35,730 bases of DNA from Laspinema sp. D2d (GTDB lineage: Bacteria > Cyanobacteriota > Cyanobacteriia > Cyanobacteriales > Laspinemataceae). The stretch lies in the NCBI RefSeq assembly GCF_025370755.1, contig NZ_JAMXFC010000052.1, positions 1 to 35,730 of the forward strand, read 5' to 3'. Under the pieces are notes generated by a model that searched no databases, was not told the DNA's origin, and was given only the letters and a program-made list of their open reading frames with translations. A program made the translations under genes and the position numbers. Shown here one piece after another: positions 18,801 through 26,830 of the stretch; the first letter of the stretch is position 1; each line of letters starts with the position of its first letter.

Positions 18801-19570
18801 GCCGGAAACGAAATCATCCTATCTTACAACAAGTTTTTACCAGTTTGCAAGAGATTCTCAATCAGGCCGAATTTATTCTCATGGATGAAACCGGAGATGG
18901 AGAAATCATGCAAAAATCTTACCTAGAATTACGAAAAGAATTTAATACCGATTTTTCCCAATACTGCCATCGCCTCGATAAACTCTTGGATTTAGGCAAT
19001 ATTGAACCCGGTCATCTCATTGGCAGTTTATTAGTGGTTCCCATTCGCAATCTCTTAGAAGAAAGTTATGAAATTCGCTTAGAACAGCAGATTAAACGCT
19101 ACGCTACCGATGAGTTAATTCAAAAAATGTTAGCGATTAGTAACAATCCAGACTATCCGGATAACCTAAAAATAGCAATTCGCGGGGGTGCAATGGAATT
19201 AGTTGAATTACTGAATCGCCAAGCAACACGCACTCAATGGTTTGAACAGTACAGTCAAACCTCGGACCAATATTATCTCATCCCCTTATTTACCTTCATT
19301 GCCGGAGAGGCGATCGCCGATTATTTCAAACAAGAACCAGAGGAAGAAGAAGACCAAGAATTTAGAACCTTACTCTCCCGCTACCTCCACTCCCTCTATC
19401 CGGCCTACAATACCTTACCCATTGGTCGCAAATACCGCGAATTTCCTTTTTTACTGTTCCGCAGCTATAGTTTAGAGCAAATGCGCGCTAAAATGTTTTC
19501 TGATAAATATTTATTAAATTCACATGAATTAAACGTCCTGAATTTGATTTTATCCCGAGAAGAGGAATAA
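15839..19570 (+). CDS. Large helicase-like NTPase (superfamily 2-like motifs)
   Basis: This 1243-aa protein has an unrecognised N-terminal region of about 420 residues, then a helicase-like core. Motif I is GNPGIGKTT (426-434, K432), followed by YISPRTQVN as a likely motif Ia. Motif II is LFIMIDEITGD (D628-E629). Motif V is TSSASRGLSFP (R839), and motif VI is QVIYRARG (867-874, with R871 and R873). About 190 residues separate motifs I and II, more than usual, so an insertion is likely. A helical C-terminal region of about 350 residues follows. The core supports ATP-driven movement on nucleic acid, but the cellular job is not known. The gene starts inside the stop of the preceding gene (ATGA overlap). 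A two-protein defence or DNA-processing system is an inference from this arrangement. Confidence 0.8.
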   Translation: MIAEELGRLFEVGFNIGILAYIEQHSIKHRFGELYRQDLQQLKLPKIVKRIANKQEAIAANHLEILDRWSRFFIQKGFLSGFNFFREYLQSTDWSQRQQKHLEILYYQCSFGGDNSIGTYPKDAIKHCGEILSQFPTLDSTQLTRMIDQYHGLEKSRWKKGEFLHSDSLMLLRCRQDYRIICVDLSVFSVRSLEDIVPLDDVEVLRNLLIAELNHLRSKSVFAKLHLDTGINPPLEVDFAQDLHYYLKAFKRRDKESTKLIQAGSYAHSFYGFLQENQLLPEDASVVFNVIGYSDRQIATIALRPDNLNFLATCADLYKNEPKEQEITTARTKVLAQIQRSAARSFINGKQFVENLAKVPVTSSESGIHEVTHQERIEGFFNSVGILPRELATPLGLPEGLTLRNAHSELIKKALTSEEIYLFLTGNPGIGKTTAIANFLQFHFDEGFLFVYISPRTQVNLDIIDKFKSATGNLCDDRLWCLTSNSTIIRENHGFPTVRYQSNSHRKHFTANTVNFIPAEGEVRSAHHNQPSRLNPISADLFHDRGVKTAGVLSSICSGLHTVISDRLSNQIIATVAIQSLRVTPTGNDTLRHLDKIFRSACNKQTGVIPAKMQEISQRIKHLFIMIDEITGDDSGVHFLKGLGTFLRNHELTDSRHGFNTKVIVADASLVESDVINQHLSQTSPEPDKIYFRLAKKQNTPLSIEQFKFAKLGACAINANSYPANHLDITYKVFVEFVKFTPTLFQQKERPLIERMQSQLVKDIHRLLSTPETRQILVYIQDKQRLQDIITLLEERLDSFLPYTDYLEIHANLSDADKLKIQTHKEGVKIVFMTSSASRGLSFPKAQHILVEIPRFQIEQNLMEVIQVIYRARGEYCENGVRQTLDTEAKSLIFYLGDRAIDYLPSEPLTPEETLKNRQMSRQESILTLLNLLLILKVSIMTRIVGSGPLGRKECLLIPIGGKSISSVGMTLSGEITQLIRELKNEYRRKRNHPILQQVFTSLQEILNQAEFILMDETGDGEIMQKSYLELRKEFNTDFSQYCHRLDKLLDLGNIEPGHLIGSLLVVPIRNLLEESYEIRLEQQIKRYATDELIQKMLAISNNPDYPDNLKIAIRGGAMELVELLNRQATRTQWFEQYSQTSDQYYLIPLFTFIAGEAIADYFKQEPEEEEDQEFRTLLSRYLHSLYPAYNTLPIGRKYREFPFLLFRSYSLEQMRAKMFSDKYLLNSHELNVLNLILSREEE

Positions 19571-19697
19571 TTAAATGTTAACTTTAGTTGGTTTTGACAA
19601 CTGTAAATAGTATCTTAAAAATAATAAATTTTGCGACTACCGTTCAGCCTATTTCTATAATCAATTTAAAGTCAATAACCTTTTGGAGGCAATAGAG

Positions 19698-20016
19698 ATG
19701 ATTGCTGTCCCCAACTCCATAAGTCCTGAAGAATATCTCCAAATCGAACGGCAAACCCCTATTCGGCATGAATGAAGTCCTCTCCCCCAGTACCCAAACC
19801 TTGAACTTAGGGGAAAAATTCACCGATTATCAAAAGATTGACTCCTTAGAAGAATACATCCTAATTTCCCAGGAAATTCAGGAAGTAGAATGCCACCACC
19901 TTACGGGTCCAGATACCTGGGAAACTGAAGTCTATGGGTCAGGCGATCGCATTGTTTTGAAAAGTCTTAACCTAGAGTTTGCGATCGGTGAACTGTCTCT
20001 CGGCCTCGATCCGTAG
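19698..20016 (+). pseudogene. Uma2-family (DUF820) nuclease gene, internally deleted
   Basis: A good GGAGG site precedes ATG 19698, which opens 25 codons of a typical Uma2 N terminus (key part ISPEEYLQIERQTPIRHE) and then stops at TGA 19773. In the next frame, from about 19768 to 20016, lies a typical Uma2 C terminus (EVLSPST, KFTDYQKIDSLEEYILI, TGPDTWETEVYGSGDR). Uma2 proteins are normally about 190 aa, so roughly 90 central residues, including most of the PD-(D/E)xK-like nuclease core, are missing. The two halves meet at GAA, which suggests a deletion between short repeats. The 82-codon reading frame starting at 19768 is therefore unlikely to be an independent gene. Uma2 genes are abundant in cyanobacteria and their role is unclear. 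Confidence 0.75.
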
Positions 20017-20108
20017 ATTGTTCTCCGTGGCGCTAAAAATTTTATGCATAAAGCGAAAGTTTAGGGTAAAATCAAACAAGGAGTTTAAAACCAAGGTGAT
20101 ACTTTAAA

Positions 20109-20594
20109 ATGCTTAGTCCCTTTGAAGTGGCAAATTACTTTATTTGGTTGGCAAATGAAACTGGCTCTTTTCTCAGCAATCTGAAACTACAAAAGCTAGT
20201 TTACTATGCTCAGGCATGGCATTTGGCACTTGAAGATTCTCCCTTATTTGAGGAAGACTTTGAAGCATGGATTCACGGTCCAGTTTTGCCAACCTTGTAT
20301 CAAAAATACCAGTCTTTTAGCTGGAAACCGATTATCGAGAATGTTGCCAAACCCACTTTAAACCCACAACTTGAGAAGTTTCTTCAAGAAATTGCCGATG
20401 TTTACTTGGGTTGTGATGCTTATGAGTTAAAACGCATGACTAATCAAGAAGATCCTTGGAAAATTGCTCGTGGCAATTTACCGATTGATGCGCCGTCAAG
20501 AGATATCATTAAGAAAGAGTGGATGAAAGACTATTACGCAGCTCATGCCGAAGAAACTGAAGAAGCCGAAAATTCCGCCGAATCCTACATCTAA
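20109..20594 (+). CDS. Panacea (DUF4065/SocA-like) domain antitoxin
   Basis: The 161-aa protein carries the Panacea domain typical of SocA/GepA-like antitoxins: ANYFIWLANETG at the N terminus, then SNLKLQKLVYYAQAWHLAL, EDFEAWIHGPVLPTLYQ, and a helical end with TNQEDPWKIARG. Panacea proteins act as versatile antitoxins that bind and neutralise unrelated toxin domains encoded next door. The following reading frame overlaps the 3' end of this gene by 50 bases and is the likely toxin. Antitoxin-first order with overlap fits translational coupling. The domain identification is strong; the neutralising role is by family knowledge. Confidence 0.88.
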   Translation: MLSPFEVANYFIWLANETGSFLSNLKLQKLVYYAQAWHLALEDSPLFEEDFEAWIHGPVLPTLYQKYQSFSWKPIIENVAKPTLNPQLEKFLQEIADVYLGCDAYELKRMTNQEDPWKIARGNLPIDAPSRDIIKKEWMKDYYAAHAEETEEAENSAESYI

Positions 20595-20985
20595 AATCAC
20601 ACCTACAAAGCTGGCTCCTCCACAAGGTATCAGCTTTTCATTTACCTATTTACAAACTAACCATCCCAAATTTCCATGTAACCATCATGATGCTAAGTAT
20701 TTTTCTGTTTTGCTGGACAGATTGAAAAATATTTCTACGATGACTTTCACAGAAATTACAGTGAAGAATACTGCCAATCTACGATGCCATCCCATAGACT
20801 GGAGTGACCGTAGAGTGACAGAAAAGTGCTTTGGCATTCCTAATGAGGAACAGTTAGTAGATACACCTTACCAGTTATTTCAGCTTTCTGCTAACGAATA
20901 TGGCAGAGTTCATGGATTCTTTATTGAGAAGGAGAATATTTTTTGTATTGTTTGGCTCGATCCAAACCATAACCTTTATTCATGA
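20545..20985 (+). CDS. Probable toxin partner of the Panacea antitoxin
   Basis: This 146-aa protein starts inside the 3' end of the Panacea antitoxin gene. The first 25 residues are basic and proline-rich and are partly dictated by the overlap. The conserved-looking part begins at about ISFSFTYLQTNHPKF and includes LLDRLKNISTMTFTEI, LRCHPIDW and the ending GRVHGFFIEKENIFCIVWLDPNHNLY (key part CIVWLDPNHNLY). I recall similar C termini in small proteins encoded beside Panacea genes, but I cannot name an activity. The toxin assignment rests on position and overlap. A shorter product starting at an internal codon is possible. Confidence 0.65.
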   Translation: MPKKLKKPKIPPNPTSKITPTKLAPPQGISFSFTYLQTNHPKFPCNHHDAKYFSVLLDRLKNISTMTFTEITVKNTANLRCHPIDWSDRRVTEKCFGIPNEEQLVDTPYQLFQLSANEYGRVHGFFIEKENIFCIVWLDPNHNLYS

Positions 20986-21061
20986 TTTTGAGCCGGATTA
21001 AGGAGAAGATAAACCTGCCTACCTTCAAATTTAGCATTTTAGTAAAAAAAATAAACTTTCC

Positions 21062-21775
21062 TCATTTCTCCAAAATCCTCTGATAGTTTTGCTCGATTTT
21101 ATTCGCAACAAATAGCAAAACAGCATATAAAATCAAAGTTTCTCCAAACATTTCTAAAAATTCTTCAAAGGCAACTCTAACTTGTTCGATGACCCAGCTT
21201 AATACTTCCCGTTCCGGGAAAACTTTAGCAAGAAGAGGATTCAAGATAATATGTTTAAAAATCTCTGCACCAAATGCACCAATAATTGCCAGCAACAATC
21301 CAGAGACGCCTAGGATAACTAGATTTCGAGACCCATACCAGAGTGCTTTAAAATCTCGGAAAAAGAAGACCGCGATCGCCACGATTAAAAAGCTATAAAT
21401 TCCAATCCAATATTTTGTTCCAGCAATCGGCATCCAACTCGATGAACCCAGTCCCAGATGGAGTTTGACCAATTCATCTAAAGCAACATAGAATAATAAC
21501 ATCGATTGAACTAACCAAAATGCCGGGGAAGGACGTTCCGATAACTTTCGGAAAAAGAAGAACATCCCCAAATAAACCAAAGAGAGTTGGAAGAGAATTG
21601 ATGCTTGTAATAGGGTGGGAATCGTCATCAATCCATCCATATCAAACGGGGGATAAACTTCTCGCTGGATGAAGACACCGCCAAGGTAAATGATGACGAT
21701 CGCCACTTCAAAGCAAATTAATCCCCCAATCCAATAAGGAATGGCACGTTTAAGCCATTTAGGGTTAAGATTCAT
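21062..21775 (-). CDS. Membrane protein of unknown function, overlapping uvrC
   Basis: The 237-aa protein has about six hydrophobic helices: [86 protein letters not shown] and [14 protein letters not shown]. Charged residues cluster between helices, including DELVKLHLG after helix three. I recognise no family. Its ATG overlaps the uvrC stop in an ATGA, so it is co-transcribed with and probably translationally coupled to uvrC. Nothing in the sequence says that it acts in repair. Confidence 0.8.
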   Translation of the reverse strand: MNLNPKWLKRAIPYWIGGLICFEVAIVIIYLGGVFIQREVYPPFDMDGLMTIPTLLQASILFQLSLVYLGMFFFFRKLSERPSPAFWLVQSMLLFYVALDELVKLHLGLGSSSWMPIAGTKYWIGIYSFLIVAIAVFFFRDFKALWYGSRNLVILGVSGLLLAIIGAFGAEIFKHIILNPLLAKVFPEREVLSWVIEQVRVAFEEFLEMFGETLILYAVLLFVANKIEQNYQRILEK

Positions 21776-23652
21776 GGATGGAAATACTCATAAATTTGCT
21801 GTGCCAACCTTGGACCAATTCCCGCCACTTCTGCCAATTGTTCCGGCGTTGCAATACTAATATAATCCAGAGAATGGAAATGTGCTAACAATTGTTTTTG
21901 CCGTTCAAATCCCAAACCGGGAATTTCATCTAAGCGCGATCGCCGCATTCGTTCCGTGCGTTGTTGGCGGTGAAACGTCACAGCAAATCGGTGTGCTTCA
22001 TCGCGCAACCGGCGCAACAATTGCACTCCTGGTTGTTCCGCATCCGATGGTATCGGTAAAGATTCTCCCGGTTGGAAGATTTCCTCACGCTGTTTCGCTA
22101 AACTCACAACCCGCACATCCTCTAGTAAATCCATCTCCCGCAACACTTCCACCACTGCCGATAATTGACCTTTACCGCCATCAATCATAACTAAATCCGG
22201 CCAATCTGGGGTATTTTCAATTTTACCCGTTTCTCGTTTCTGGTTACCGGCGTCCCGGAATCGGCGTCCCAGCACTTCTGCAAGACTGGCAAAATCATCG
22301 GAGTGACCCGACTGTACTTCGGGATTGCGGATTTTGTAGCGGCGATAATGCTGATTTGCTGGGAGTCCATCAATAAAGACGACGCGAGAGGCAACGGCAT
22401 CGGACCCTTGGACGTGAGAAATATCATATCCTTCGATGCGCCGTGGCAACTCTGGCAAATCCAGGAGTTCTGCTAAATCCTGCATTGCTTCCGCATTGCG
22501 ATCGCTGAATTTTTGCATCCGCGCCATTTCATAATCGGCATTTTTGGCAACCATTTCGATTAATTCCGCCTTGGTTTGCCGTTGGGGTGTGAGAATGGAG
22601 ACTTTGCGACCCTTGCGATCGCTTAACCAATCTCCCAAAATGTCCGCTTCGGGTAATTCATGTTGCACTAAAATTTCGGCAGGAATCTCCACTGAGTCTA
22701 CATTGCGGTAATGTTCCTCTAACACCCGTTGTAAAATCGCACCCGGTTCAGCAGTGTGCGCTTCTGCCACAAATCCCAACCGTCCGACTAACTGTCCCGC
22801 GCGAACTTGGAAGAGTTGGATACAAGCGCGATCGCCATTGCTGGAGAGTGCGATCGCATCTTGGGAGAGGCGATCGTCCGGTAGGGAGACTTTTTGACCA
22901 GCGTGAAGCGATTGCAACCCCTGAATGCGATCGCGAAGTCTTGCCGCTTGTTCAAAATTCAAGTCCTCCGCTGCCGCCTCCATTTGCTGCTTCAAAATAT
23001 CCAGTAATTCATCCGTCCGACCCTGAAAGACCATCGCCACTTTTTGGACAGTTTTGCGATAGTCTTCGGCATCAATTAATCCTTGACAAACCCCTGGACA
23101 ACGGCCAATATCATAATTCAAACAAGGTCGGTCTTTAAACAGGGGTTGCGGACGCTGACGCAAGGGGAAAATTTGCTTAACTAAATGCACTGTACTCCGT
23201 AACAGTCCTGCATCCACATAAGGACCATAATAACGGTCTTTAGCACTTCCTGCCTTGCGCTTGCGAGTGATAAAAATACGCGGATAAGTTTCCGACCAAG
23301 TAATGCAGAGATAGGGGTATTTTTTATCATCTTTCAGTAGTACATTAAAATAGGGTTGATGCTGCTTAACCAGATTTGCTTCTAATGCTAAAGCTTCTGC
23401 TTCTGTATCCGTGACGATAAACTCAATATCCGCCACTTGCTGCACCATTCGTTCAATCCGCTGACTCAAACTTTGGGAGTCTCGGAAATAAGACCGCACT
23501 CGCGATCGCAGTTTTTTGGACTTGCCAATATAGAGAATGCGATCGTCGCGATCGCGCATCAAATAGACCCCTGGAACAGGGGGAATTTCCTTCAGTCGAT
23601 TTTCCAGTCGTTCTGAGTCTTTGATTAAAGGCAGGGTAGGAGTATCTTGCAT
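21772..23652 (-). CDS. uvrC: Excinuclease ABC subunit C
   Basis: UvrC makes both cuts flanking a DNA lesion in nucleotide excision repair, after UvrA and UvrB have located the damage. Visible parts are the GIY-YIG nuclease (GVY at 28-30, YIG at 41-43), a Cys-bearing segment ([13 protein letters not shown]), the UVR domain that contacts UvrB ([11 protein letters not shown]), the RNase H-like C-terminal nuclease ([28 protein letters not shown]) and tandem helix-hairpin-helix motifs ([25 protein letters not shown]). Length of about 626 aa is normal. I chose ATG 23652; an in-frame TTG at 23661 is the alternative. It is transcribed leftward, away from the CPBP gene. Confidence 0.96.
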   Translation of the reverse strand: MQDTPTLPLIKDSERLENRLKEIPPVPGVYLMRDRDDRILYIGKSKKLRSRVRSYFRDSQSLSQRIERMVQQVADIEFIVTDTEAEALALEANLVKQHQPYFNVLLKDDKKYPYLCITWSETYPRIFITRKRKAGSAKDRYYGPYVDAGLLRSTVHLVKQIFPLRQRPQPLFKDRPCLNYDIGRCPGVCQGLIDAEDYRKTVQKVAMVFQGRTDELLDILKQQMEAAAEDLNFEQAARLRDRIQGLQSLHAGQKVSLPDDRLSQDAIALSSNGDRACIQLFQVRAGQLVGRLGFVAEAHTAEPGAILQRVLEEHYRNVDSVEIPAEILVQHELPEADILGDWLSDRKGRKVSILTPQRQTKAELIEMVAKNADYEMARMQKFSDRNAEAMQDLAELLDLPELPRRIEGYDISHVQGSDAVASRVVFIDGLPANQHYRRYKIRNPEVQSGHSDDFASLAEVLGRRFRDAGNQKRETGKIENTPDWPDLVMIDGGKGQLSAVVEVLREMDLLEDVRVVSLAKQREEIFQPGESLPIPSDAEQPGVQLLRRLRDEAHRFAVTFHRQQRTERMRRSRLDEIPGLGFERQKQLLAHFHSLDYISIATPEQLAEVAGIGPRLAQQIYEYFHP

Positions 23653-23883
23653 CACAATCAATGGCTAACTTGTCAATCCTTGAGGGCGGTTTCCGGTTCT
23701 GGGTGACCTCTCTAGTTTAGCAAATTTAAGCGGAGGTCAGGGACAGAGAAACAGGACGATAACCCTCACATTTTATCCGTCTTCTATCGCCACTTCCTCT
23801 GGTTGCTTGACAAATCCAAACCCTTATGTTAATCATGAAGCAAATCAACTTCAACTTATTCCCTAATCCTCAAAAAATTAGTC

Positions 23884-24639
23884 ATGAGCAACCCTGAAGT
23901 CGAGCAATTTAAACCAGACCCTACCCGTAAACCTTGGGGAATTTGGGCTACCCTGGGCTTTTCTGTCATTACCGCTATATTTTATGTCCTGATTCAAGTT
24001 TTAGTGACCATTGTATTCCTAATTTCCACGCGGAATCAATTTTCTGAAATTTCTCAACAAGACCTGGAAGAATTGCAGTTCAATGGCCTGCTCACAAGTT
24101 GGGGTATTATTGCCGGAGGAATTGTGGTTATTGGATTAGTTTTATTTTTTGCAAAACTCCGAAAAAATTATTCAATCCAAGAATATTTGAGCCTTAAAAA
24201 GGTTTCGGCAAAAGACCTGGGAAAGTGGTTGATAGTTACCCTGATTTATCTGGTCGTGTTTGAGGGAATTTTCTATCTGTTTAAGCTGTCCCACGGTGAC
24301 TGGATCGTTAGGGTTTACCAAACTGCTGGTGTTCTCCCTTTACTTTATTTGGCAATTGTCGTCGCCGCAGCGATTGGGGAGGAAATTTTCTTTCGGGGAT
24401 TTTTATTCCAAGGATTGCAAGCATCGCGCCTGGGAAATAATGGCGCTTTAGTAATTTCTTCAGTCATCTGGGCACTTATTCATTCCCAATATGAAGCACA
24501 TACAGTTTTTAGCATCGCCATCATTGGACTAATCCTCGGCTATGCTAGGATTAAAACTAATTCAATTTACGTTCCGATCGCCATGCATGGGTTAAATAAT
24601 TTAATTGCCTTAATCCAAGTCGCTATTCAGTTGAGATAA
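23884..24639 (+). CDS. CPBP-family intramembrane metalloprotease
   Basis: The 251-aa membrane protein belongs to the CPBP/Abi (CAAX-prenyl-protease-related) family. The motifs are in order: EEIFFRG with E166, E167 and R171; WALIH with H200; and HGLNN with H235 and N239. These would form the membrane-embedded active site. About six to eight hydrophobic helices are visible. Family members process membrane-anchored peptides, and some protect against self-made bacteriocins or take part in phage abortive infection, but the substrate here is unknown. The start ATG at 23884 lies about 230 bases from the divergent uvrC, leaving room for back-to-back promoters. Confidence 0.88.
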   Translation: MSNPEVEQFKPDPTRKPWGIWATLGFSVITAIFYVLIQVLVTIVFLISTRNQFSEISQQDLEELQFNGLLTSWGIIAGGIVVIGLVLFFAKLRKNYSIQEYLSLKKVSAKDLGKWLIVTLIYLVVFEGIFYLFKLSHGDWIVRVYQTAGVLPLLYLAIVVAAAIGEEIFFRGFLFQGLQASRLGNNGALVISSVIWALIHSQYEAHTVFSIAIIGLILGYARIKTNSIYVPIAMHGLNNLIALIQVAIQLR

Positions 24640-24699
24640 GTTGGCTAATTCTTCAGAAATAGGCCAATATTTTATAATACCTCTACTGTACCCCCCTAA

Positions 24700-25335
24700 C
24701 TAGAAATCCACGAATTCGACAACATCCGGAACCTCTTCAATAAAGGACCGTAATAGCGCATCATTCGAGGGGCGATCGTACATCTCTTGATAAACTTGTT
24801 GAATCAGTTGTTTAACCAGACTCCCTGGCAATTGACCCTCCAAATCTGCGGGAACCATCATCAATAATATCTCTGTCGGCACATCTCCGGATAAAGGCGG
24901 CAGAATATATCTCACCGATCGCAGCACTTTTGCTCCATTGTTTTGATAAAACTGAACCCGCCGTTTTGCTTGTTCTGAATCTTCGCAAAACTGGGGATTT
25001 TCTACCTCAATTAATAAGATTTTTTGCTGAATTTTTACAAGTTGAACTAGATGCGACATCAACATTCCCCCAATCCCCTGACTCCGATAGTCTTTATCGA
25101 TACCCAGATAGTCTAAAACAACAAAATCAGTTGCATTCAAGGGATAAAGTAAAGCAATTCCTAAGACTTTGTTTTCCCGTTTGGCAATAAACCATTGATA
25201 AAATTGATTGGATAATCGGCTTTCCAGAATGTCTAGGGGTTGCCTTTCGCTAGGAGGAAAGGAATCGAGATAAATTTGTAAAGCACTTTGAAAATCGGGA
25301 TGATTAATATCTGTAAGTTGTACGATTTGTAGCAT
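24700..25335 (-). CDS. GNAT-family N-acetyltransferase
   Basis: The 211-aa protein has a GNAT fold. Strand four is VVLDYLGIDKDY, followed by the acetyl-CoA pyrophosphate loop RSQGIGG (84-90) and the helix MLMSHLVQLV. The later segment VQFYQNNGAKVL is the typical FYxxxGF-like end. It should transfer an acetyl group from acetyl-CoA to an amine; the acceptor cannot be read from the sequence. A C-terminal extension of about 45 residues (from LEGQLPGSLVKQLIQQVY on) is helical and less typical. It is transcribed leftward and lies downstream of the DUF790 gene with a structured 160-base gap between them. Confidence 0.85.
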   Translation of the reverse strand: MLQIVQLTDINHPDFQSALQIYLDSFPPSERQPLDILESRLSNQFYQWFIAKRENKVLGIALLYPLNATDFVVLDYLGIDKDYRSQGIGGMLMSHLVQLVKIQQKILLIEVENPQFCEDSEQAKRRVQFYQNNGAKVLRSVRYILPPLSGDVPTEILLMMVPADLEGQLPGSLVKQLIQQVYQEMYDRPSNDALLRSFIEEVPDVVEFVDF

Positions 25336-25375
25336 AATTTTTAGATATTTTGCAAGAGAAACGTTAAAGATTTAA

Positions 25376-25470
25376 ACCCCCGGCTGTAGGGGAAATTCGC
25401 AAATTCCTCCTCTTAGGAGAACCCGCGCAGGCGGGGTGTACCTGTAAAGGCCCCCCTTGAGGGTAGGGGC
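25376..25470. repeat. GC-rich hairpin cluster between DUF790 and GNAT genes
   Basis: The gap holds several short dyads: TCCT/AGGA around 25406-25418, CCCGC-GCAG-GCGGG at 25422-25435, and GCCCC/GGGGC around 25450-25470. No gene is visible. The cluster may terminate the leftward DUF790 transcript or be a copy of a dispersed repeat; no U-run follows on the minus strand, so the terminator reading is weak. Confidence 0.4.
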
Positions 25471-25496
25471 GAGTTTTTGCTCCATTCAAATCACTT

Positions 25497-26711
25497 TTAT
25501 TCTAATACATCTAAGACCTGTTTTGGCTGTAATTTATCCTTAAACCACACCATTGGAACCGTGACTTCCTTTAAATTAATCCCAGCTTTTTCTAAATTCA
25601 ACCGTTCTGAGATAGCCAAAATCAAATCATCCCGCTGAGACTTCCTCACCTGAGCAAATTTCTTCTGTAAATACTCCGGACGCCAATAGCCGACTATTTC
25701 TAATAAAAAGGTTCTGCCATCAGGATGAACAAGGCGAAAATCAGGAATCATGACACTTCCCGGAATGGGAATTAAATCCACCTCGCGTTCTAACTTCCAT
25801 TCGGTTTTAGTCGAATCCCAACGACTCACAAAAGAGGCTTCTAACATACTATCATAAGGCTTGCCCGGGGGATAGTGACTGACTAATCCACAGTCCGAAT
25901 CGAGAGTAAATCGGCCAGTTTTCCAATCTCCGGTATAAGGATCACGACTTTGCAGGGTTGCGTCTAAACTCCATTTGGTGACGTGCAGTAATGCAGGCAA
26001 GAGTTTGGCAATGGCTAACCCATAGCGTGTACTGGGTTTAAATAAGCTGGTTGGACCATCAATAGTAATGGTAAACCCGCAGTCAGCATCTCCTTCTATA
26101 TAAGCCATTAATTGAAATAATTTCAAATACTTGAATAACAGTTTATATTCCCCGGGGTCATTGCGATGAGCGTTGATTAATAAATGAGTAGCGCGATAAA
26201 ATACCCCTTGTACTTGGGAGACATTGTAACGATGTAGTAATAATTCTGGGGTAGGGGCGTCAAATTCGGTCAGAATTTTATTCTCGTTTAAATCGGCATA
26301 TAATCCGGATTTAATGTGAAGGGGGAGAACCTCGCGTTCTAATTCTTGACTTAATTGAGTCGCGAGTTTTTCTAGGGTGAGTTGAGTTCCTTCTTTACTC
26401 GGAACTATTTCTGCTGCCGCAGTAAATACGCGCTGACGCAATTCAATGGGTTCCAGGGGAGAAATGACCTCAAAGGTGCTTAAACTCCCCTTTAAAATAT
26501 GAGCAAGTCCCCGTTTGATGCGGTAGTCGGTGCCATCTCCTTCCATCTCATGGAGTTGGCGATCGAGTTCACTTTGGGGACACCCGACGGCTTCTTGGAA
26601 ACAAGTAATCAATTGAGAGGCGATCGCCAAGTTTTTGGAGTTAATCTCCAATCGCTTGGGAACAATCGTCTCTCCATTCATGCGATGACTCAGTAAGTCA
26701 CTCGGTAACAT
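25497..26711 (-). CDS. DUF790 family protein, nuclease-like (Bax1-related)
   Basis: The 404-aa protein matches DUF790, whose archaeal relative Bax1 is a nuclease working with the XPB helicase. The N terminus MLPSDLLSHRMNGETIVPKRL (key part LLSHRMNG) and the long helical middle are typical. The C-terminal third contains a PD-(D/E)xK-like core: VMIPDFRLVHPDGRTFLLEIVGYW (key parts PDF and LEIVGYW), then a helix with KK at YLQKKFAQVRKSQ. In many genomes this gene neighbours an XPB/Rad25-like helicase, but none is found here. Function in DNA repair or nuclease activity is inferred from the family. Confidence 0.85.
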   Translation of the reverse strand: MLPSDLLSHRMNGETIVPKRLEINSKNLAIASQLITCFQEAVGCPQSELDRQLHEMEGDGTDYRIKRGLAHILKGSLSTFEVISPLEPIELRQRVFTAAAEIVPSKEGTQLTLEKLATQLSQELEREVLPLHIKSGLYADLNENKILTEFDAPTPELLLHRYNVSQVQGVFYRATHLLINAHRNDPGEYKLLFKYLKLFQLMAYIEGDADCGFTITIDGPTSLFKPSTRYGLAIAKLLPALLHVTKWSLDATLQSRDPYTGDWKTGRFTLDSDCGLVSHYPPGKPYDSMLEASFVSRWDSTKTEWKLEREVDLIPIPGSVMIPDFRLVHPDGRTFLLEIVGYWRPEYLQKKFAQVRKSQRDDLILAISERLNLEKAGINLKEVTVPMVWFKDKLQPKQVLDVLE

Positions 26712-26830
26712 CGGCGTCAGGGGGGTGAGGATTAGATTGTTTTATATTACCCCAAGCGCGCCTAATCTCCATCCTGATGGAGGGGCAATTTCTCAATTCC
26801 CCCTCCAGTTCAGTGAGATGAATGACAACC

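Noticed and set aside
19768-20016. Stand-alone 82-aa protein
   Set aside because: It corresponds to the C terminus of Uma2 proteins only, with the matching N terminus just upstream in another frame; better read as one pseudogene.
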